From Caballeronia concitans (GTDB taxonomy: Bacteria; Pseudomonadota; Gammaproteobacteria; Burkholderiales; Burkholderiaceae): 64,000 nucleotides of DNA. Position 1 is the stretch's first letter, and every line of letters starts with the position of its first letter. The stretch covers positions 1,178,001 through 1,242,000 of the forward strand of contig NZ_FCNV02000001.1 of the NCBI RefSeq assembly GCF_001544615.1, given 5' to 3'. The position numbers and the translations under genes are program-made. The notes under the pieces were generated by a model, which ran no database searches, was not told where the DNA came from, and saw nothing but the letters and a program-made list of their open reading frames with translations. This document shows, in pieces, positions 1-9,871 of this stretch.

Positions 1-771
1 ATCGCGAAGATCGGCTTTCCGTGCGTGGTGAAGCCGGTGATGTCGTCGTCGGGCAAGGGCCAGTCCGTGCTCCGGAGCGAAGCGGATGTCGAACCCGCAT
101 GGAATTACGCGATGGCCGGCGGGCGCGTGAATCACGGGCGCGTGATCGTCGAGGGCTTCATCGACTTCGAATACGAGATCACGCAACTCACCGTGCGCGC
201 CGCCGATCCGGCGAACGGCAAGACAGAGACGTATTTCTGCGAGCCGATCGGGCACGTGCAGGTGGCGGGCGATTACGTCGAATCGTGGCAGCCGCAGCCG
301 ATGAGCGCCGCCGCGCTCGACAAGGCCCGCGACGTCGCCGCGAAGGTGACGACGGCGCTCGGCGGCCGCGGCCTCTTCGGCGTCGAACTGTTCGTGCGAG
401 GCGACGACGTCTGGTTCTCCGAAGTGAGCCCGCGCCCGCACGATACCGGCCTCGTCACCCTCGCGACGCAGCGCTTCTCCGAATTCGAGCTGCATGCGCG
501 CGCCATCCTGGGCTTGCCGGTGGATACTTCGCTTTCCACGCCCGGGGCGTCGGCGGTCATTTATGGCGGCATCGACGAGGCGGGCATTGCGTTCGAAGGC
601 GTAGGCGAGGCGCTGGCGGTGCCGGGCGCGGACTTGCGGCTCTTCGGCAAGCCCGAGAGCTTCGTGAAGCGCCGCATGGGCGTGGCGGTGGCGACGGGCG
701 TCGATACCGGCGAGGCGCGCGAACGTGCGAAGCTGGCGGCGTCGAAGGTGCGCCCGGTTTCGACGAAGTGA
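1..771 (+). CDS. purT: Formate-dependent GAR transformylase PurT, 3' part
   Basis: The C-terminal 256 residues of PurT; the gene is cut by the left window edge and about 140 N-terminal residues of a family length near 390 are missing. PurT makes formyl-GAR from GAR, formate and ATP in cytosolic purine synthesis. The fragment begins inside the ATP-grasp fold. [13 protein letters not shown] near the start is the nucleotide-binding loop, and [22 protein letters not shown] carries the acidic metal ligands and the PRPHDTG signature that separates PurT/PurK from other ATP-grasp enzymes. The reading frame stays open from base 1 to a TGA. A small lipoprotein gene follows 35 bp later on the same strand. 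Confidence 0.96.
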   Translation: MAKIGFPCVVKPVMSSSGKGQSVLRSEADVEPAWNYAMAGGRVNHGRVIVEGFIDFEYEITQLTVRAADPANGKTETYFCEPIGHVQVAGDYVESWQPQPMSAAALDKARDVAAKVTTALGGRGLFGVELFVRGDDVWFSEVSPRPHDTGLVTLATQRFSEFELHARAILGLPVDTSLSTPGASAVIYGGIDEAGIAFEGVGEALAVPGADLRLFGKPESFVKRRMGVAVATGVDTGEARERAKLAASKVRPVSTK

Positions 772-806
772 TCGCACGTGTCTCTCGCGCCGACAGGAGA
801 AACTTG

Positions 807-977
807 GTGAAACACTTGGGGCTGGCCGCGCTCGTCGCGGCATGCGTGGGACTGTCGGGGTGCGGACTGGCGGCCGCGCCGTGCCGGATCGTATCGGCGG
901 GCCTGAAGATCGTGCCGGTGGTCGGCCATGTCGCCGCCGCGCCGACCGACGCTTGCGCCGATGTCATCGATCCCTGA
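807..977 (+). CDS. Small lipoprotein (56 aa)
   Basis: A short secreted lipoprotein of unknown function. A basic start (VKH) leads into a hydrophobic stretch and the lipobox LSGC, so the mature protein would begin at Cys19 and keep only about 38 residues, including two further cysteines. GTG at 807 is chosen because AGGAGA at 795-800 lies 6 nt upstream; a TTG at 804 is an alternative but is too close to that site. The gene sits 35 bp after purT and 39 bp before the MliC-like gene, so the three may be co-transcribed. Tiny lipoproteins of this kind are common in Burkholderia; I do not assign a function. Confidence 0.7.
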   Translation: MKHLGLAALVAACVGLSGCGLAAAPCRIVSAGLKIVPVVGHVAAAPTDACADVIDP

Positions 978-1016
978 TTCGCTGACACGCGCTCACCACG
1001 AACGACGGATCGACCG

Positions 1017-1382
1017 ATGAACAGGCTTTTCGCACTTTCGATCGCCGGCATGGCTGCGCAATTCGCGCAGTCCGCGCTTGCGATGCCGCTGACGGTCCCG
1101 CAGATTCAGACGGCATCGACCGAAACCACGCGCTACGACTGCAAGGACGGCAAGACCGTGTCGGTGCAGTACACGAACACGCGCAATCGCCAGAGCTTCG
1201 CGGCGCTGACGGTCGACGGGCGCAAGCTGCTGTTCGTGAACGTCATCGCGGGTTCGGGCGCGAGATACGTCGCGGATCAATACACGTGGTGGACCAAGGG
1301 CCCGCAGGCGAATCTCTACGACGAGATGGCCGCGAAGGATTCGCCGCCGCTGCTCGCGGATTGTCAGGCGCGCCAAAAATAG
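1017..1382 (+). CDS. MliC-like periplasmic protein (C-type lysozyme inhibitor fold)
   Basis: A 121-aa exported protein. The N-terminal 22 residues form a signal peptide ending near ALA-MP, with no lipobox, so it should be soluble and periplasmic. The mature part follows the MliC/PliC pattern: RYDCKDGKTVSVQYTN, then LTVDGRKLLF, a GSGARYVADQYTWWTKG stretch, and a closing LLADC whose Cys would pair with the first one. MliC proteins bind the active-site cleft of C-type lysozyme and are small beta-barrels of about 100 residues, matching this length. The SGxxY and WxKG positions are kept. Inhibitor activity itself is inferred from family resemblance. It may be transcribed with the preceding lipoprotein gene. 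Confidence 0.7.
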   Translation: MNRLFALSIAGMAAQFAQSALAMPLTVPQIQTASTETTRYDCKDGKTVSVQYTNTRNRQSFAALTVDGRKLLFVNVIAGSGARYVADQYTWWTKGPQANLYDEMAAKDSPPLLADCQARQK

Positions 1383-1881
1383 CGCCGAAGCGCGTTGAAG
1401 AGTGCGGAAGGGGGCGCGGCGCAGGACCGCATCGGCAGACGCTTCGAGCGCCGGAGCGCTTTGCTGGGCGGTGCTACAATGCACGGTTTTCCGGCAATGA
1501 AGCCGGTGGCTGCGATGGCGGGCGATCACAACGCGGTCCATGCAGCGCCAGAGCCGATTGCAGCGAGCGCGCCCGATCGATCCGATGTCCCGAAAGCGTC
1601 ATCGAAACGGTGTTCCATGAAGCGCGGATCGCCTGAGCCGGGTAGCGGCACCGGGCGCGAACCGAAAAGCGAGCGGAAAAGCCAGCGAACAAGCGACCCC
1701 ACCGCCCGGCGCGGCCCACCGATTGCACCGTGCGAACGCCGGACGCCGAATCTCTTGCATATTGCGTCGCGCATCATTGCGCGCCACCGAAACACACACG
1801 CGTGACCGACCGGACTCTCTCGAACGATCCATCACGCGCGCCGCATCGAGCGGACCTTTAGCGAAAGCCAACATAGTCACC
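1383..1881 (+). other. Non-coding stretch, probable long rhlE leader
   Basis: About 500 bp with no convincing gene; open frames here have no recognisable product. If the extended -10 element at 1472-1480 is used, most of this would be an untranslated rhlE leader of about 395 nt. No T-rich terminator is seen after the MliC-like gene. Confidence 0.45.
1472..1480 (+). promoter_or_regulatory. Candidate extended -10 promoter element for rhlE
   Basis: TGCTACAAT matches the extended -10 form TGn-TAnnnT. No good -35 box lies 16-18 bp upstream. It is the best sigma-70-like site seen before rhlE and would start RNA near 1487. Confidence 0.3.
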
Positions 1882-3366
1882 ATGTCTGATTCCGTCGCCA
1901 CGAACACGTCCACCGAAGAAGCCACGGCCGCGCTCACGTTCGATCAGTTCGGCCTGTCCGCCGACATCCTGAAGGCGGTGAGCGAGTCGGGCTACACCAA
2001 GCCCACGCCGATTCAGGCGAAAGCCATTCCCGTCGTCCTGTCGGGCAGCGATGTAATGGGCGCGGCTCAGACCGGGACCGGCAAGACCGCGAGCTTCTCG
2101 CTGCCGATCATCCAGCGCCTCTTGCCGATGGCCAACACGAGCGCATCGCCGGCGCGGCATCCCGTGCGCGCGCTGATGCTCACGCCGACGCGCGAACTCG
2201 CCGATCAGGTCGCCGCCAACGTGCAGACGTACTCGAAGCACACGCCGCTGCGCAGCACGGTGGTGTTCGGCGGCGTCGACATGAATCCGCAGTCCGAAGC
2301 GCTGCGCCGCGGCGTCGAAATCCTGATCGCGACGCCGGGCCGCCTGCTCGACCACGTTCAGCAAAAGACGCTCAATCTCGGCCAGGTGCAGATGCTCGTG
2401 CTCGACGAAGCCGACCGCATGCTCGACATGGGCTTTCTGCCGGACCTGCAGCGCATCCTGAATCTGCTGCCGAAGGAACGCCAGACGCTCCTTTTCTCCG
2501 CGACGTTCTCGCCGGAAATCAAGAAACTCGCGTCGACCTATCTGCGCAACCCGCAGACGATCGAAGTCGCGCGCAGCAATTCCACGGCGACGAACGTGCG
2601 CCAGATCGTCTACGAAGTGCACGAGAGCGACAAGTCGGGCGCGGTGGCGCAGATCATCCGCGAACGCGAGCTGAAGCAGGTGATCGTGTTCTGTAACAGC
2701 AAGATCGGCGCGAGCCGGCTCGCGCGCGTGCTGGAGCGCGACGGCATCGTGGCGACCGCGATTCACGGCGACCGTTCGCAGAGCGAGCGGATGCAGGCGC
2801 TCGATGCGTTCAAGCGCGGCGAAATCGAAGCGCTCGTCGCGACCGACGTCGCGGCGCGCGGTCTCGATATCGCCGAACTGCCGGCGGTCATCAACTTCGA
2901 TCTGCCGTTCAACGCGGAAGACTACGTGCACCGCATCGGCCGCACGGGTCGCGCGGGCGCATCGGGCGACGCGCTGTCGCTGTGCAGCGCCAACGAGCGC
3001 AAGCAGCTCGCGGACATCGAAAAGCTGATCAAGCGTCCGCTCGAAGTGCAGACGCTTCAGGTTGCCACGCCGATGCGTCGCGACGGCGCACGGCGCGACG
3101 AGCGGCCCGCACGCGGCGAGCGCGCGGAACATCGTCATGGTGCGCGTGACGAGGCGGGATCGCGCCGCCGCACGTCGTCGAGTTCGTATGACCGGCCGCG
3201 CGGCCGTCAGCAGCCGATCGACGAATTCTTCCTGAAGCCGTATGAGCCGTCGCCCTCGGCGATGAAGCGGCAGGAGGAAGCGCCCGAGCCGGAGCGCAAG
3301 AGCGCGTCGAAGCAGCCGCTCGCGGCGTTGCTCGGTGGGCTGGGCATGCCTCGCAAGACGTCCTGA
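1882..3366 (+). CDS. rhlE: ATP-dependent DEAD-box RNA helicase RhlE
   Basis: A 494-aa RNA helicase acting in RNA remodelling, turnover and ribosome assembly. All core motifs are present: Q motif with Phe near residue 20 and PTPIQ, motif I AQTGTGKT near 60-66, PTREL, DEAD at 175-178, SAT, and motifs V/VI (ARGLDI, HRIGRTGRAG). The last ~100 residues are an Arg/Gly/Ser-rich, charged and probably disordered tail ending in a conserved-looking LAALLGGLGMP segment, typical of RhlE rather than DbpA or SrmB. ATG at 1882 (MSDSV) is chosen because the protein resembles the family from there; the frame is open further upstream without a match. The gene ends in a strong terminator shared with gluQ. Confidence 0.95.
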   Translation: MSDSVATNTSTEEATAALTFDQFGLSADILKAVSESGYTKPTPIQAKAIPVVLSGSDVMGAAQTGTGKTASFSLPIIQRLLPMANTSASPARHPVRALMLTPTRELADQVAANVQTYSKHTPLRSTVVFGGVDMNPQSEALRRGVEILIATPGRLLDHVQQKTLNLGQVQMLVLDEADRMLDMGFLPDLQRILNLLPKERQTLLFSATFSPEIKKLASTYLRNPQTIEVARSNSTATNVRQIVYEVHESDKSGAVAQIIRERELKQVIVFCNSKIGASRLARVLERDGIVATAIHGDRSQSERMQALDAFKRGEIEALVATDVAARGLDIAELPAVINFDLPFNAEDYVHRIGRTGRAGASGDALSLCSANERKQLADIEKLIKRPLEVQTLQVATPMRRDGARRDERPARGERAEHRHGARDEAGSRRRTSSSSYDRPRGRQQPIDEFFLKPYEPSPSAMKRQEEAPEPERKSASKQPLAALLGGLGMPRKTS

Positions 3367-3382
3367 ACGTCGTGGTTCAAGT

Positions 3383-3413
3383 GAAGACGGCAGCCGGTGC
3401 GGCTGCCGTCTTC
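3383..3413. terminator. Bidirectional intrinsic terminator between rhlE and gluQ
   Basis: Perfect 13-bp stem GAAGACGGCAGCC / GGCTGCCGTCTTC with a 5-nt loop, in the 51 bp between the convergent rhlE and gluQ genes. Followed by TTCCTATCT on the plus strand. It can serve both transcripts. Confidence 0.8.
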
Positions 3414-3417
3414 CTAT

Positions 3418-4290
3418 CTAGCGCCCGAAGCGCCGCGCCCAGCCGGCTGTCGCGGTCGCGTAGAACGCATCGAGCGTCCGCGCCGACGATGCATCCAGAC
3501 CCAAATGCCGCGCCGCCTGCACGAGCGCATCGAGCGGCGAGTTGCGCTCGAGCGGCGCCGCGCCCGTCTGCTTGCTGAGCTTTTCGCCGGCCTCGTTGTT
3601 GAGTACCGGCACGTGCAGATACGACGGCGTCGGCACGCCCAGGCATCGCTGCAGATAGATCTGGCGCGCGGTGGAATCCAGCAGGTCCGCGCCGCGCACG
3701 ATATGCGTGATGCGGGCGTCGGCGTCATCGACGACTACGGCGAGTTGATACGCCCACAAGCCATCCGCGCGCTTCAGCGCGAAATCGCCCACTTCGGTCG
3801 CCAAATCCTGCGACTGCGGCCCCTGCCAGCGATCCACGAACGCGATGCACGCCGCATCGCCGTCCGGCACGCGCAGCCGCCACGCGCGCGCCGGGCGGCC
3901 GTTCAAGCCATTGCGGCAAGTGCCGGGATAGGCGAGCGTCGCGTGCCGCGCATGCGCATGCACGAGCGAATCCGCGATCTCGCGGCGCGTGCAGCCGCAC
4001 GGATAGATGAGGCCCGCCGCCTGCAACTGCGCGAACGCCTGCGCGTAGGCGTCGTCGCGCTGGCTTTGCCAGACGGGCGGCTCGTCGGAATGCATGCCGA
4101 AATGCGCGAGCGTCGCGAGGATGTCGTCGGCGGCGCCTGCGACGGTGCGCGGCGCGTCCACATCTTCGATTCGCACGATCCATCGCCCGCCGTGCGCGCG
4201 GGCATCGAGATAACTCGCGAGCGCGCTCACGAGCGATCCCGCATGCAGCGGGCCGGTGGGCGAGGGCGCGAAACGGCCGCGATAGGTCAT
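3418..4290 (-). CDS. gluQ: Glutamyl-Q tRNA(Asp) synthetase
   Basis: A 290-aa truncated paralogue of glutamyl-tRNA synthetase without an anticodon-binding domain. It charges glutamate onto queuosine at position 34 of tRNA-Asp. [15 protein letters not shown] near the N-terminus is the HIGH-class signature, KLSKQTGA near 240 is the KMSKS-like loop, and YPCGCTRRE followed by YPGTCRNG gives the zinc-binding cysteines typical of YadB/GluQRS. The length matches the family (about 290-310). The next minus-strand gene upstream, trhO, also modifies tRNA and lies 10 bp away, so the two form a probable operon. The gene ends at the shared terminator with rhlE. Confidence 0.94.
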   Translation of the reverse strand: MTYRGRFAPSPTGPLHAGSLVSALASYLDARAHGGRWIVRIEDVDAPRTVAGAADDILATLAHFGMHSDEPPVWQSQRDDAYAQAFAQLQAAGLIYPCGCTRREIADSLVHAHARHATLAYPGTCRNGLNGRPARAWRLRVPDGDAACIAFVDRWQGPQSQDLATEVGDFALKRADGLWAYQLAVVVDDADARITHIVRGADLLDSTARQIYLQRCLGVPTPSYLHVPVLNNEAGEKLSKQTGAAPLERNSPLDALVQAARHLGLDASSARTLDAFYATATAGWARRFGR

Positions 4291-4300
4291 CGGAGGCGCT

Positions 4301-5155
4301 TTAAGCCGCCTTCGCTTCGGGATGGCACGCCGGACACGATTCGCCCGGCTTGAAATACGGCGATTGCTGGTCCTCGACGCTCACCACCGCGCGGCACGCG
4401 AAGCATTGCGACGTCGCCGTCGGTTCGAGCTGCGGATTGAGCGCGGTGCGGTAATCGAACACGAAGCAGTCGCCGTTGTAGTGCGCGCCGCCCACTTCCT
4501 CGAAATATTTCAGAATGCCGCCTTCGAGCTGATAAACATGCTCGATGCCCACTTCCTTCATGTGAATCGCGGCCTTCTCGCAGCGAATGCCGCCGGTGCA
4601 GAACGACACCACCGTCTTGCCTTCCAGATCGGCGCGATTCTGCTCGATCACCGCCGGGAACTCGCTGAACTTGGTGATGCGGTAGTCGAGCGCATGGTCG
4701 AACGTGCCGACATCGACTTCGAACGCATTGCGCGTGTCGAGCATCACGACGGGGCGGCCTTCATCGTCGTGGCCGCGGTCGAGCCACGTCTTGAGCGTGG
4801 GCGCATCGACGGCGGGCGCGCGGCCGAGTTCCGGCTGGATCGCGGGCTTCTTCATCGTGATGATTTCGCGCTTCAGGCGCACCAGCATGCGGCGGAACGG
4901 CTGCGTGTCCGACAGGCTCTCCTTGAACTGCAGGTCGGCGAAACGGCCGCCGAAAAGCGCGTCGGTCCGAATGTAGTCGATGAACTCGCGCACTTCGCGA
5001 ATCGGCCCCGAAATGAACAGGTTGATGCCCTCCGGCGCCAGCAGGATCGTGCCCTTGAGGCCGAGCGCATTGCAGCGTTCGGTGACGAGCGGCCGCCACG
5101 CGGCGCCGTCCTCGATCGTGACGAATTTGTAGGCGGAGAGATTCAATATGTTCAT
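4301..5155 (-). CDS. trhO: tRNA uridine(34) hydroxylase TrhO (rhodanese family)
   Basis: A 284-aa member of the UPF0176/YceA family, now known as TrhO, which installs 5-hydroxyuridine at the wobble position of tRNAs. The N-terminal half carries the acylphosphatase-like part ([17 protein letters not shown]). The rhodanese domain follows, with the active-site loop [15 protein letters not shown] and its Cys near residue 185. The C-terminus has two CxxC pairs (CFACRAVVS and SCPACHPE) that probably bind zinc. ATG at 5155 ([11 protein letters not shown]) is the family start; upstream codons in the open frame do not match. It is 10 bp upstream of gluQ and divergent from dnaE. Confidence 0.93.
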   Translation of the reverse strand: MNILNLSAYKFVTIEDGAAWRPLVTERCNALGLKGTILLAPEGINLFISGPIREVREFIDYIRTDALFGGRFADLQFKESLSDTQPFRRMLVRLKREIITMKKPAIQPELGRAPAVDAPTLKTWLDRGHDDEGRPVVMLDTRNAFEVDVGTFDHALDYRITKFSEFPAVIEQNRADLEGKTVVSFCTGGIRCEKAAIHMKEVGIEHVYQLEGGILKYFEEVGGAHYNGDCFVFDYRTALNPQLEPTATSQCFACRAVVSVEDQQSPYFKPGESCPACHPEAKAA

Positions 5156-5369
5156 GATGAAAAGCCGGCGAAACGGGTAAGAACGAAACACGCGCGGCAG
5201 CGGGCCGCCGCGCAAAACTCGTATTATCCCGCAAACGGCGGGCGGGCTTTCACCGGCGCGAGCCGACCTTCCCGCAAAGCCTTGTCGCCGCTCAATTTCG
5301 AGAGTGCGGCAGCGCCTTATCCGTTCGGCCAACGCTGCCCGCGCGGGCTTTTTTGCGACGGCACGGATG

Positions 5370-5375
5370 TACAAT
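5370..5375 (+). promoter_or_regulatory. Candidate -10 box very close to the dnaE start
   Basis: TACAAT ends 7 nt before the dnaE ATG at 5383. No Shine-Dalgarno sequence lies between. If real, transcription would begin at or next to the start codon. No clear -35 box is visible. Confidence 0.3.
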
Positions 5376-5382
5376 GTCGCCC

Positions 5383-8300
5383 ATGTCAGATCCCCGCTTC
5401 GTTCATCTCCGCGTCCACTCCGAATTCTCGATCGCCGATGGCATCGTGCGGCTGGACGACGTCGTCAAAGCCGCCGCGAAAGACGGTCAGGGCGCGCTCG
5501 CGCTCACCGATCTCGCCAACGCCTTCGGTCTCGTGCGCTTCTACAAGGAAGCACGCGGCAAGGGCATCAAGCCGATCGCCGGCTGCGATGTCTGGATCAC
5601 CAATCCCGCTGATCGCGACAAGCCTTCGCGCCTGCTCTTGCTCGTGCGCGACAAGATCGGCTATCTCAATCTGTGCGAATTGCTGAGCCGGGCTTGGCTC
5701 ACGAACCAGTATCGCGGGCGCGCGGAAGTGATGGTCGAATGGCTCGAAGAAGGGCTCGCCACGGGCCTGCTCGCGCTGTCGGGCGCGCAGGGCGGCGATA
5801 TCGGCATGGCGCTCGCGGCGGGCAACGAAGCGAGCGCCGAGCGTCACGCCACGCGCTGGGCGCAACTTTTTCCGAACGCGTTTTATATCGAGCTGCAACG
5901 CGCCGGTCAGCCGGGCGAGCAGGCGTATATTCAGGAAGCCGTCGCGCTGGCGGCGAAGCTGCGCCTGCCTGTCGTCGCGACGCATCCGATGCAGTTCATG
6001 ACGCCCGACGACTTCACCGCGCACGAAGCGCGCGTCTGCATCTCGGAAGGCGATATCCTCGCGAATCCGCGCCGTCAGAAGCGCTTCACGCAGGACCAGT
6101 TTTTCCGCACGCAAGCGGAAATGTGCGCGCTGTTCGCGGACATTCCGTCGGCGCTCGCGAATACCGTCGAAATCGCGAAACGCTGCAATCTCACGCTCGA
6201 ACTCGGCAAGCCGAAGCTGCCGCTTTTCCCGACGCCCGATGGCATGTCGCTCGACGACTACCTCGTGCAGTTGTCGAAGGAAGGGCTGGAAGTCCGTTTG
6301 CAACAGCTTTATCCCGATGACGCCGAACGTGAAGCGCAGCGCGAGACGTACTACGCGCGCCTCGAATTCGAGTGCGGCACGATCATCAAGATGGGCTTTC
6401 CGGGCTACTTCCTGATCGTCGCCGACTTCATCATGTGGGCAAAGAACAACGGCGTGCCGGTCGGCCCGGGGCGCGGTTCGGGCGCGGGCTCGCTCGTCGC
6501 GTATGCGCTCGGCATTACCGATCTCGATCCGCTGCGCTACAACCTGCTGTTCGAGCGATTCTTGAATCCGGAACGCGTGTCGATGCCCGACTTCGACATC
6601 GACTTCTGCCAGGAAGGGCGCGACCGCGTCATTCAGTACGTGAAGGGCAAGTACGGCGCGGACGCCGTCTCGCAGATCGCGACGTTCGGCACGATGGCGG
6701 CGAAGGCGGCGGTGCGCGACATCGGCCGCGTGCTCGATCTCGGCTACATGTTCACGGACGGCGTCGCCAAGCTGATTCCGTTCAAGCCGGGCAAGCACGT
6801 GACCATCGCGGACGCGATGAAGGAAGAGCCGACGCTGCAGGAACGCTTCGATTCCGAAGACGAAGTGCATCAGCTGCTCGAACTCGCGCAGCGCGTGGAA
6901 GGGCTGACGCGCAACGTCGGCATGCACGCGGGCGGCGTGCTGATCGCGCCGGGCAAGCTCACGGACTTCTGCCCGCTTTATACGCAGGGCGAAGACGGCG
7001 GCGTCGTCAGCCAGTACGACAAGGACGACGTGGAAGCCGTCGGTCTCGTCAAGTTCGACTTTCTGGGCCTGACCACGCTCACCATTCTCGACTGGGCCGA
7101 GCGCTATATCCGCCGGCTCGATCCGTCGAAGAAGGACTGGAGCCTCGCGCAGGTTCCGCTGGACGATCCCGCTTCGTTCACCATCCTCAAGAAAGCGAAC
7201 ACCGTCGCCGTGTTCCAGCTGGAAAGCCGCGGCATGCAGGGCATGCTGAAAGACGCGCAGCCGGACCGCTTCGAGGACATCATCGCGCTGGTGGCGCTGT
7301 ATCGGCCGGGCCCGATGGACCTGATTCCGAGCTTCTGCGCGCGCAAGCACGGGCGCGAGATCGTCGAGTATCCGGATCCGCGCGTCGAACCTGTTCTGAA
7401 AGAGACCTACGGCATCATGGTCTATCAGGAGCAGGTGATGCAGATGGCGCAGATCATCGGCGGCTACTCGCTCGGCGGCGCGGACTTGCTGCGTCGCGCG
7501 ATGGGCAAGAAGAAGCCCGAGGAGATGGCGCAGCATCGCGAATTGTTCGCGGAAGGCGCGGCGAAGAACGGTCTCTCGCGCGAGAAGTCCGACGAAATCT
7601 TCGACTTGATGGAGAAGTTCGCGGGCTACGGCTTCAACAAGTCGCACGCGGCGGCGTATGCGCTGCTCGCGTATTACACGGCGTGGCTGAAGGCGCATCA
7701 TCCGGCTGAATTCATGGCGGCCAACATGTCGCTCGCCATGGACGACACCGACAAGGTGAAGATCCTCTTCGAGGACTGCATCACGAACGGCATGGCCGTG
7801 CTGCCGCCGGACATCAATCGCTCGGCGTATCGCTTCGAACCGGTCGCGGAAGCCGACGGCAAGCGCTCGCGCACCATTCGCTACGGTCTTGGCGCGGTGA
7901 AGGGGAGCGGCCAGAACGCGATCGAGGAAATTCTGCGCGCGCGCGAGGACGGACCGTTTACCGATCTCTTCGATTTCTGCGAACGCATCGATCGCCGCGT
8001 GGTGAATCGTCGGACGGTGGAAGCGCTGATTCGCGCCGGCGCGTTCGACACCGTCCACGCGAACCGCGCGCAACTGCTCGCGTCCGTGCCGATGGCGATG
8101 GAAGCCGCCGACCAGGCCGCCGCCAACGCCATGCAGGCCGGCCTTTTCGACATGGGCGACGCGCCGCTCGCGAAACACGAATACGTCGATGAACCCGCTT
8201 GGTCGGACAAGAAGCGCCTTCAGGAAGAAAAGACGGCGCTCGGGTTCTATCTGTCGGGCCATCTTTTCGATGCCTACAAGGGCGAAGTGCGCCGCTTCGT

Positions 8301-8901
8301 GCGCCAGAAGATCGGCGAACTGAAGGAAGGGCGCGACAAACTCGTCGCGGGCGTGATTTCGTCGCTGCGCACGCAGATGACCCAGCGCGGCAAGATGCTG
8401 ATCGTCAATCTCGATGACGGCTCCGGACAGTGCGAAGTGACCGTCTTCAACGAGCAGTTCGAAGCGAACAAGGCGCTCTTCAAGGAAGACGAGTTGCTCG
8501 TCGTGCAGGGACAGGCGCGCAACGACGCGTTCACGGGCGGCATCCGGTTCACCGTCGATACCGCGATGGACCTCGAACGCGCGCGCAGCCGCTATGCGCA
8601 GTCGGTGAAGGTGGAGATGAACGGCAACGCCGATGCGCTGCGCCTCAAGCGCGTGCTCGAAGCGCACACGGCGGGCGCGGAGACGGCTCCGGCGCCCGTC
8701 GCGCAGCCATCGCGCGAGAACGGCCGCTCGCGGCAATCCGCGCCGATTCCGAACGGGCTGAACGTGAGCATCGTGTATCGCAGCGAGCACGCCGAAGGCG
8801 AAGTGCGCCTGGGCGATGCGTGGCGCGTCAAGCCGACCGACGAACTCATCATGGCGCTACGCGGTGAGTTCGCGGGCAGCGAGGTCGAGGTCGTTTATTG
8901 A
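5383..8901 (+). CDS. dnaE: DNA polymerase III alpha subunit
   Basis: The replicative polymerase, 1172 aa (E. coli 1160). The N-terminal PHP domain begins [15 protein letters not shown]. The polymerase active site includes PDFDIDF with Asp403 and Asp405, and a third carboxylate at Asp559 (KFDFLGL), equivalent to E. coli D401/D403/D555. A helix-hairpin-helix region precedes the C-terminal OB fold ([21 protein letters not shown] near 1005) and a tau-binding tail. ATG at 5383 (MSDPRF) fits the family; an in-frame ATG at 5374 would add three residues. No ribosome site is visible before either start. The 3' end overlaps the convergent glycosyltransferase gene by 7 bp. Confidence 0.97.
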   Translation: MSDPRFVHLRVHSEFSIADGIVRLDDVVKAAAKDGQGALALTDLANAFGLVRFYKEARGKGIKPIAGCDVWITNPADRDKPSRLLLLVRDKIGYLNLCELLSRAWLTNQYRGRAEVMVEWLEEGLATGLLALSGAQGGDIGMALAAGNEASAERHATRWAQLFPNAFYIELQRAGQPGEQAYIQEAVALAAKLRLPVVATHPMQFMTPDDFTAHEARVCISEGDILANPRRQKRFTQDQFFRTQAEMCALFADIPSALANTVEIAKRCNLTLELGKPKLPLFPTPDGMSLDDYLVQLSKEGLEVRLQQLYPDDAEREAQRETYYARLEFECGTIIKMGFPGYFLIVADFIMWAKNNGVPVGPGRGSGAGSLVAYALGITDLDPLRYNLLFERFLNPERVSMPDFDIDFCQEGRDRVIQYVKGKYGADAVSQIATFGTMAAKAAVRDIGRVLDLGYMFTDGVAKLIPFKPGKHVTIADAMKEEPTLQERFDSEDEVHQLLELAQRVEGLTRNVGMHAGGVLIAPGKLTDFCPLYTQGEDGGVVSQYDKDDVEAVGLVKFDFLGLTTLTILDWAERYIRRLDPSKKDWSLAQVPLDDPASFTILKKANTVAVFQLESRGMQGMLKDAQPDRFEDIIALVALYRPGPMDLIPSFCARKHGREIVEYPDPRVEPVLKETYGIMVYQEQVMQMAQIIGGYSLGGADLLRRAMGKKKPEEMAQHRELFAEGAAKNGLSREKSDEIFDLMEKFAGYGFNKSHAAAYALLAYYTAWLKAHHPAEFMAANMSLAMDDTDKVKILFEDCITNGMAVLPPDINRSAYRFEPVAEADGKRSRTIRYGLGAVKGSGQNAIEEILRAREDGPFTDLFDFCERIDRRVVNRRTVEALIRAGAFDTVHANRAQLLASVPMAMEAADQAAANAMQAGLFDMGDAPLAKHEYVDEPAWSDKKRLQEEKTALGFYLSGHLFDAYKGEVRRFVRQKIGELKEGRDKLVAGVISSLRTQMTQRGKMLIVNLDDGSGQCEVTVFNEQFEANKALFKEDELLVVQGQARNDAFTGGIRFTVDTAMDLERARSRYAQSVKVEMNGNADALRLKRVLEAHTAGAETAPAPVAQPSRENGRSRQSAPIPNGLNVSIVYRSEHAEGEVRLGDAWRVKPTDELIMALRGEFAGSEVEVVY

Positions 8902-9662
8902 TTCCCGCGTTCGTTCAGATGAGCGAGCTTGAGGAAGCGGTAATACACGGTCTCGGCGTTGAACACGGCGATCATGAAGCCCGATCGCCCGTCGAGAAAA
9001 CCGCGCCGCAGCACGTAGGTTCTGAAGAACGCCCATAGCCCGCGCGTGACTGCCATGCCGAGACTCCCGCGCTTGCCTGCGGCGTGGCGTTGCCGAGCGC
9101 CGGCCGTCGAATAGGCATCGAGCTTGCGCGCCACCGTTTCGAAGTCTTCGTACGAGTAGTGCAGCAGCTTGCCTTCGAGCCGCGCGACGGGCGCACCGGT
9201 TTGCACGACGAGGCGTTCGTGCACGAGATCATTCGAAAAGCGCGCCGAACCGCGCTTGAAGAGGCGGGGAATCCAGTCGGGATACCAGCCGCTGTGTCTG
9301 ATCCATTGGCCGCAGAAGCTCGAGAGCCGGTCCACCGCATACACATCGGCGCGCGGATTCGCGATCGCGGCTTGGATTGCCGTGGCCAGTTCCGGCGTGA
9401 CGACTTCGTCGGCGTCGATGGAAAGCACCCAGTCGGTCGCGAGCGCGTCGAGGGCGCGGTTTTTCTGCGGGCCGAAGCCCGGCCATTCGCGCTCGATCAG
9501 CACGCGCGCGCCGTGCGCCTTCGCGATATCCACGGTCGCATCGGTGCTGCCGCCGTCGATCACGACGATATCGTCGGCGAAGGAAACCGAATCGAGGCAT
9601 TGCGCGAGCCGCGCGGCCGCGTTGTGCGTGATGAGGGCGATGCCGAGGCTTGCGTGCGTCAT
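8895..9662 (-). CDS. Family 2 glycosyltransferase, WaaE/KdtX-like (LPS core)
   Basis: A 255-aa GT-A fold glycosyltransferase. It has the family 2 nucleotide-sugar site (IALITHNAAARLAQCLDSV, DDIVVIDGGSTDAT), the WPGFGPQKNRAL segment and the DXD-type LSIDADE. These match the WaaE/KdtX group, which adds a glucose to heptose I of the LPS inner core. Its tail holds a hydrophobic/basic stretch (GLWAFFRTYVLRRGF) that may sit against the inner membrane. It is divergent from msbA and next to the other LPS core genes, which supports the role. The exact sugar and acceptor cannot be read from sequence. The end overlaps dnaE by 7 bp with no terminator between. Confidence 0.85.
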   Translation of the reverse strand: MTHASLGIALITHNAAARLAQCLDSVSFADDIVVIDGGSTDATVDIAKAHGARVLIEREWPGFGPQKNRALDALATDWVLSIDADEVVTPELATAIQAAIANPRADVYAVDRLSSFCGQWIRHSGWYPDWIPRLFKRGSARFSNDLVHERLVVQTGAPVARLEGKLLHYSYEDFETVARKLDAYSTAGARQRHAAGKRGSLGMAVTRGLWAFFRTYVLRRGFLDGRSGFMIAVFNAETVYYRFLKLAHLNERGNQ

Positions 9663-9871
9663 AAGGTCGGGCCAGTGCCCTTCGTGGCTGGATGGATCGT
9701 GGCGCGTATTTTAAGACCATCGGTTGCGTTTCACGCCTGCAACGCCTAGTGAGTCGCGGGTGCCCGTCGGTTTAGAATGGCGGATTGTTGTGGCGCCGGG
9801 CTTTGCGGTCCGGCGTGGTTTTTCCCCGGCTGCGCGTTCGTTCGCCGGGACAACGCAGCGCAGAGGACGAT

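Noticed and set aside
5337-5354. GCCCGCGCGGGC followed by six T residues before dnaE, as a terminator
   Set aside because: The stem is only four pairs with a GCGC loop, and no plus-strand gene lies upstream to be terminated.
5386-8790. 1134-codon open frame antisense to dnaE
   Set aside because: It is a shadow frame produced by the high-GC codon bias of dnaE. It has an Arg/His-rich composition, no domain and no ribosome site.
9724-9778. TTGCGT ... TAGAAT as a msbA promoter
   Set aside because: The boxes are over 40 bp apart, and no -35 lies at 16-18 bp from TAGAAT.
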